DNA of 16,203 nucleotides from an uncultured Lachnospiraceae bacterium (lineage in GTDB: Bacteria; Bacillota; Clostridia; Lachnospirales; Lachnospiraceae). Each line of letters begins with the position of its first letter. Position 1 is the first letter of the stretch. The position numbers and the translations under genes were made by a program. Location: NCBI GenBank assembly GCA_910580005.1, contig CAJTXH010000062.1:1-16203 (forward strand). The letters run 5' to 3'. Below the pieces are notes generated by a model that searched no databases, was not told the origin of the DNA, and saw nothing but the letters and a program-made list of their open reading frames with translations. Below are positions 14,839-16,203 of the stretch, one piece after another.

Positions 14839-15789
14839 TCAGCTAACAATGTTTATAACTTTCATTTGTTCTGGTGAAAGTTCAAAGTATGGAAGCTGGC
14901 TTTGCTGGAAGAGTGCATCATCCATAACAGCACCTGTAAAATCTGCATCCCATATGCGTGTTCTTTGGAAATCTGCTTCATGTACAAGACAGTAACACAG
15001 GTCAGCGTCTTTCATAATTGCATTACAGAAACGTGTGCCAAAAAGCATTGAATCCTGGAAATCTGTACCAGAAAGTTTTGTATTACGCAAATCTGAATAA
15101 CGCAGGTCAATTTCTGAAAGGTCTGCACCAGAGAAATCCAGGCCAGAGAAATCTTCAAAAGCATATTCAAATTCGCGGCGTAATGAAAACCATGCAAGTG
15201 AATCTTCAGAAGTGCGGTTCTGGTTTTCTTTATATATTGCTTCCGTATAACCCATGTATCCGCCAATGTTTATCTCAAATTTATCTGTACGCTGTATGGA
15301 TAAGAATGGTTCTTTGCTAATACATGGCAGTATTGAATAACGGAAAATTGATATAATATAACAATAAAAGGGTCTTATACATGAAAACAGAAAAGACTGT
15401 ACTTCCTGTGAACTGGTCTCATCTGCAAACCTTTTACGGTACGCCATAAGTTCTGCTTCAAGTTCATGGTATTTAGTAAATAAAGCAGAGAAATCAAATA
15501 GGCCAACAATCTTATGTTTATGTCCAAAGTACCAGTTGCCATCATAAACACGCACTTCGGCAGTTTCCTTTTTTTCAAGCATGTTTGTATACAGAAGAGT
15601 ATATTCCAGATAAGATATTTCTTCAAGTGTACCATTTTTTTGAAGTGTTATAATATTTTTACAAATTTCCTGGAAGTGTTTCTGGAAAAAAGGTACAAAC
15701 TCAGAAAAATGTTCCTGGTATATTTTTTCCATTTCAAATAGTTTTTGGTTTTTTAACTGTATAGCATATTCTTCAAATATTTTATTCAT
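14839..15789 (-). CDS. Pentapeptide-repeat protein with unknown N-terminal domain
   Basis: The product is 316 aa. Residues 213-297 form about 17 tandem A(D/N)LXX-type pentapeptides, for example FSGLDFSGADLSEIDLRYSD and TDFQDSMLFG, predicting a quadrilateral beta-helix. The N-terminal 200 aa contain helical and mixed segments (YQEHFSEFVPFFQKHFQEIC, VRVYDGNWYFGHKHKIVGLF) that I do not recognise. The start is ATG 15789, with AAAGGA six bases upstream; the ATG at 15804 has no ribosome site. There is no signal peptide. It lies 5' of an Imm11-like gene and 3' of a beta-propeller-like gene on the same strand. Known pentapeptide proteins include DNA mimics that protect gyrase and scaffold modules in secretion or toxin loci; nothing here picks between them. 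Confidence 0.85.
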   Translation of the reverse strand: MNKIFEEYAIQLKNQKLFEMEKIYQEHFSEFVPFFQKHFQEICKNIITLQKNGTLEEISYLEYTLLYTNMLEKKETAEVRVYDGNWYFGHKHKIVGLFDFSALFTKYHELEAELMAYRKRFADETSSQEVQSFLFSCIRPFYCYIISIFRYSILPCISKEPFLSIQRTDKFEINIGGYMGYTEAIYKENQNRTSEDSLAWFSLRREFEYAFEDFSGLDFSGADLSEIDLRYSDLRNTKLSGTDFQDSMLFGTRFCNAIMKDADLCYCLVHEADFQRTRIWDADFTGAVMDDALFQQSQLPYFELSPEQMKVINIVS

Positions 15790-15900
15790 AAAAAATCCTT
15801 TCATTTGTTACTAAAAGATAATTTATTGTCTGTAAATGCTGTTTTATACACCTCCCTGGTATTTAATTTTATTAAGTGCAAGCCCTTTAAAGTCCTGCTT

Positions 15901-16203
15901 CTAATATGCCAGGTATGAGAGATATTTATCGTCTCGGTTTTTTGTGTAAAACAGCATGTCACCAGACAGACCCACAAGGGAGTAGAAGTCTGGTATATTT
16001 TCTATTTTAGTGATGGCAGATGTCTTTATATCATATATAAGTACATTATTGTCACGGAAACCATACTTCTGGTTGCTGTTGCAATAACGCATGGCAATTT
16101 TGCCTGGGGTACAGTATGCTTCTGTAACTGTAAGACCAGACTCCCATATTTTTTTATCCTTTTTTCCTTTGCGGTACATATATATGGCAGATTCTTCCCA
16201 TGG
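15901..16203 (-). CDS. C-terminal fragment of a beta-propeller-like (DUF5050-type) protein
   Basis: The frame stays open to the window edge (PWEESAIY before the internal Met at 16179), so this is the last 100 residues of a longer gene. It is beta-rich with blade-like units: NNVLIYDIKTSAITKIEN and GDMLFYTKNRDDKYLSYL. These resemble the repeated 'display value' blades of DUF5050 or low-density-lipoprotein-receptor-like propellers common in clostridial surface or sensor proteins. The 5' part, and thus any signal peptide, membrane segment or partner domain, is outside the window. It precedes the pentapeptide gene by 111 bp. That gap holds a stray GGGAGG (near 15855) not followed by a usable start. 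Confidence 0.5.
   Translation of the reverse strand, partial: PWEESAIYMYRKGKKDKKIWESGLTVTEAYCTPGKIAMRYCNSNQKYGFRDNNVLIYDIKTSAITKIENIPDFYSLVGLSGDMLFYTKNRDDKYLSYLAY

Noticed and set aside
15018..15635. Antisense and alternative-frame ORFs inside the pentapeptide gene
   Set aside because: The tandem repeat codons create open frames on the other strand; the pentapeptide frame has the ribosome site and recognisable repeats.
1..16203. CRISPR arrays, tRNA or rRNA genes, insertion-sequence transposases
   Set aside because: No regularly spaced direct repeats, no cloverleaf sequences and no transposase motifs were seen in the window; only the short non-coding repeat is mobile-element-like.

Overview
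The window looks like a low-GC, AT-rich Firmicute chromosome, most likely Lachnospiraceae or a close clostridial relative. The basis is strong GGAGG-type Shine-Dalgarno sites, a SipL-type spore-coat protein with a LysM tail, a DUF4250 protein, a clostridial-style AgrD and a COG2509 flavoprotein. The assignment rests on gene content only. No rRNA, tRNA or CRISPR array was found, and no stretch over 300 bp lacks a gene.

Layout, left to right. (1) 165-1766 (-): sipL-like gene, with a terminator-like double hairpin downstream. (2) 1952-4182 (+): methyl-accepting chemotaxis protein followed at 11 bp by a GNAT acetyltransferase. (3) 4199-5535 (-): DUF4250 protein and, upstream of it, a MurG-type glycosyltransferase with a good sigma-A promoter. 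(4) 5798-8970 (-): a five-gene operon, ABC ATPase / membrane protein / YtrA-type GntR repressor / ABC ATPase / membrane protein. Its promoter lies inside a perfect 52-bp palindrome (8998-9049), the obvious candidate operator. (5) 9136-10521 (+): COG2509 FAD-dependent dehydrogenase. (6) 10600-10839 (+): truncated SpoIIID-like regulator. (7) 10974-14029: a complete agr-type quorum-sensing locus. agrD-agrB run on +, and a convergent xre-agrA-agrC cluster runs on -. agrB and agrC overlap tail to tail by 26 bp. (8) 14199-16203 (-): an accessory cassette with an Imm11/DUF1629-like small protein, a pentapeptide-repeat protein and the C-terminal end of a beta-propeller-like protein that runs off the window.

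How the genes fit together. The agr genes form a closed peptide-signalling loop: AgrD precursor, AgrB membrane protease, AgrC sensor kinase and AgrA LytTR regulator. The residue where AgrD relatives carry the ring cysteine appears to be Ser, followed by two Cys, so the pheromone ring may be unusual. The GntR/ABC operon looks like a self-regulated, YtrA-style stress or antimicrobial-response exporter pair. A MITE-like intergenic repeat occurs twice in inverted orientation (about 5641-5782 and 14714-14836), each copy directly 3' of a minus-strand gene. The complete copy has a perfect 15-bp terminal inverted repeat. The most rewarding items are the AgrD ring chemistry and agr layout, the palindromic operator, the truncated SpoIIID and the pentapeptide/Imm-like cassette.
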